Source: Girardinichthys multiradiatus (Eukaryota; Chordata; Actinopteri; Cyprinodontiformes; Goodeidae). Taken from it: a DNA stretch of 64,000 nucleotides. The notes below the pieces were generated by a model. That model was not told the origin of the DNA and did no database searches. It worked only from the letters and a program-made list of their open reading frames with translations. The position numbers and the translations under genes were made by a program. Location of the stretch: contig NC_061811.1 of the NCBI RefSeq assembly GCF_021462225.1, forward strand, positions 8,457,663 through 8,521,662, written 5' to 3'. Positions 63,885 through 64,000 of this stretch are shown here, one piece after another. The first letter of the stretch is position 1; every line of letters begins with the position of its first letter.

Positions 63885-64000
63885 CATCCTCACCAATGCA
63901 GTGCAGCACTGACATTTGCATTCATAGCCACAGGGAACACAAATGAATCATCAAAGGATCTGATAGAGAGCGTAGTTGAACTTCATAAAACAGGAAAGGG
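63885..64000 (+). mobile_element. Tc1-like fragment at the right edge
   Basis: The last bases encode SKDLIESVVELHKTGKG, the first helix-turn-helix of a Tc1 transposase; the element continues past the window. Confidence 0.55.

Larger units (their letters stand above)
59424..64000 (-). other. mnat1 intron 1 (part)
   Basis: No exon encoding the first half of the RING was found on the minus strand here. Apart from the repeats listed at 60,070, 62,820 and 63,885, the block 61,165-62,800 looks unique and non-coding. Confidence 0.65.

Noticed and set aside
59424..64000. Search for mnat1 exon 1 (first RING zinc ligands)
   Set aside because: No minus-strand segment encodes the expected Cys-x-x-Cys and Cys-Gly-His pattern before a suitable donor; the exon is probably beyond the window.

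Overview
The window is teleost fish nuclear DNA. Three spliced vertebrate genes with conserved exon boundaries sit in a background of Tc1/mariner, hAT and L2-type transposon remains typical of fish genomes. The gene order and orientations (slc38a6 leftward, trmt5 rightward, mnat1 leftward) match the human block on 14q23.1, MNAT1-TRMT5-SLC38A6. The species cannot be told from the sequence.

Layout. Positions 1-13,659 (minus strand) hold the first eight coding exons of slc38a6, a SLC38-family amino acid transporter; the second half of the gene lies beyond the left edge. A 273-bp head-to-head promoter (13,660-13,932) separates it from trmt5 (13,933-27,639, plus strand, five coding exons, about 472 residues), the tRNA guanine-37 N1-methyltransferase. 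Trmt5 converges tail to tail on mnat1 (27,978-59,423 and beyond, minus strand), the RING/coiled-coil MAT1 subunit that assembles the CDK-activating kinase CDK7-cyclin H. Seven mnat1 coding exons are visible; the first, with the start codon and the first half of the RING, must lie beyond 64,000.

Mobile DNA. Trmt5 intron 1 holds a 4.3-kb hAT element with near-perfect 8-bp target duplications. An L2-type LINE sits inside the hAT transposase reading frame, and a perfect 49-copy tetranucleotide array lies in the same element. Trmt5 intron 3 is mostly a decayed Tc1 element. Trmt5 intron 4 carries a Tc1 element that looks intact: 320-residue DD34E transposase, about 200-bp inverted repeats and a TA duplication. 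At least a dozen further decayed Tc1-like copies lie in the introns of all three genes.

The most interesting biology is at the 5' end of trmt5. The first ATG encodes a mitochondrial-type presequence but overlaps a short upstream reading frame, and the next ATG in the spliced message is an in-frame Met43 in a better context. This suggests one transcript may supply both mitochondrial and nuclear/cytosolic enzyme. I found no tRNA, rRNA, CRISPR array or endogenous retrovirus, and no gene cluster resembling an undescribed system.
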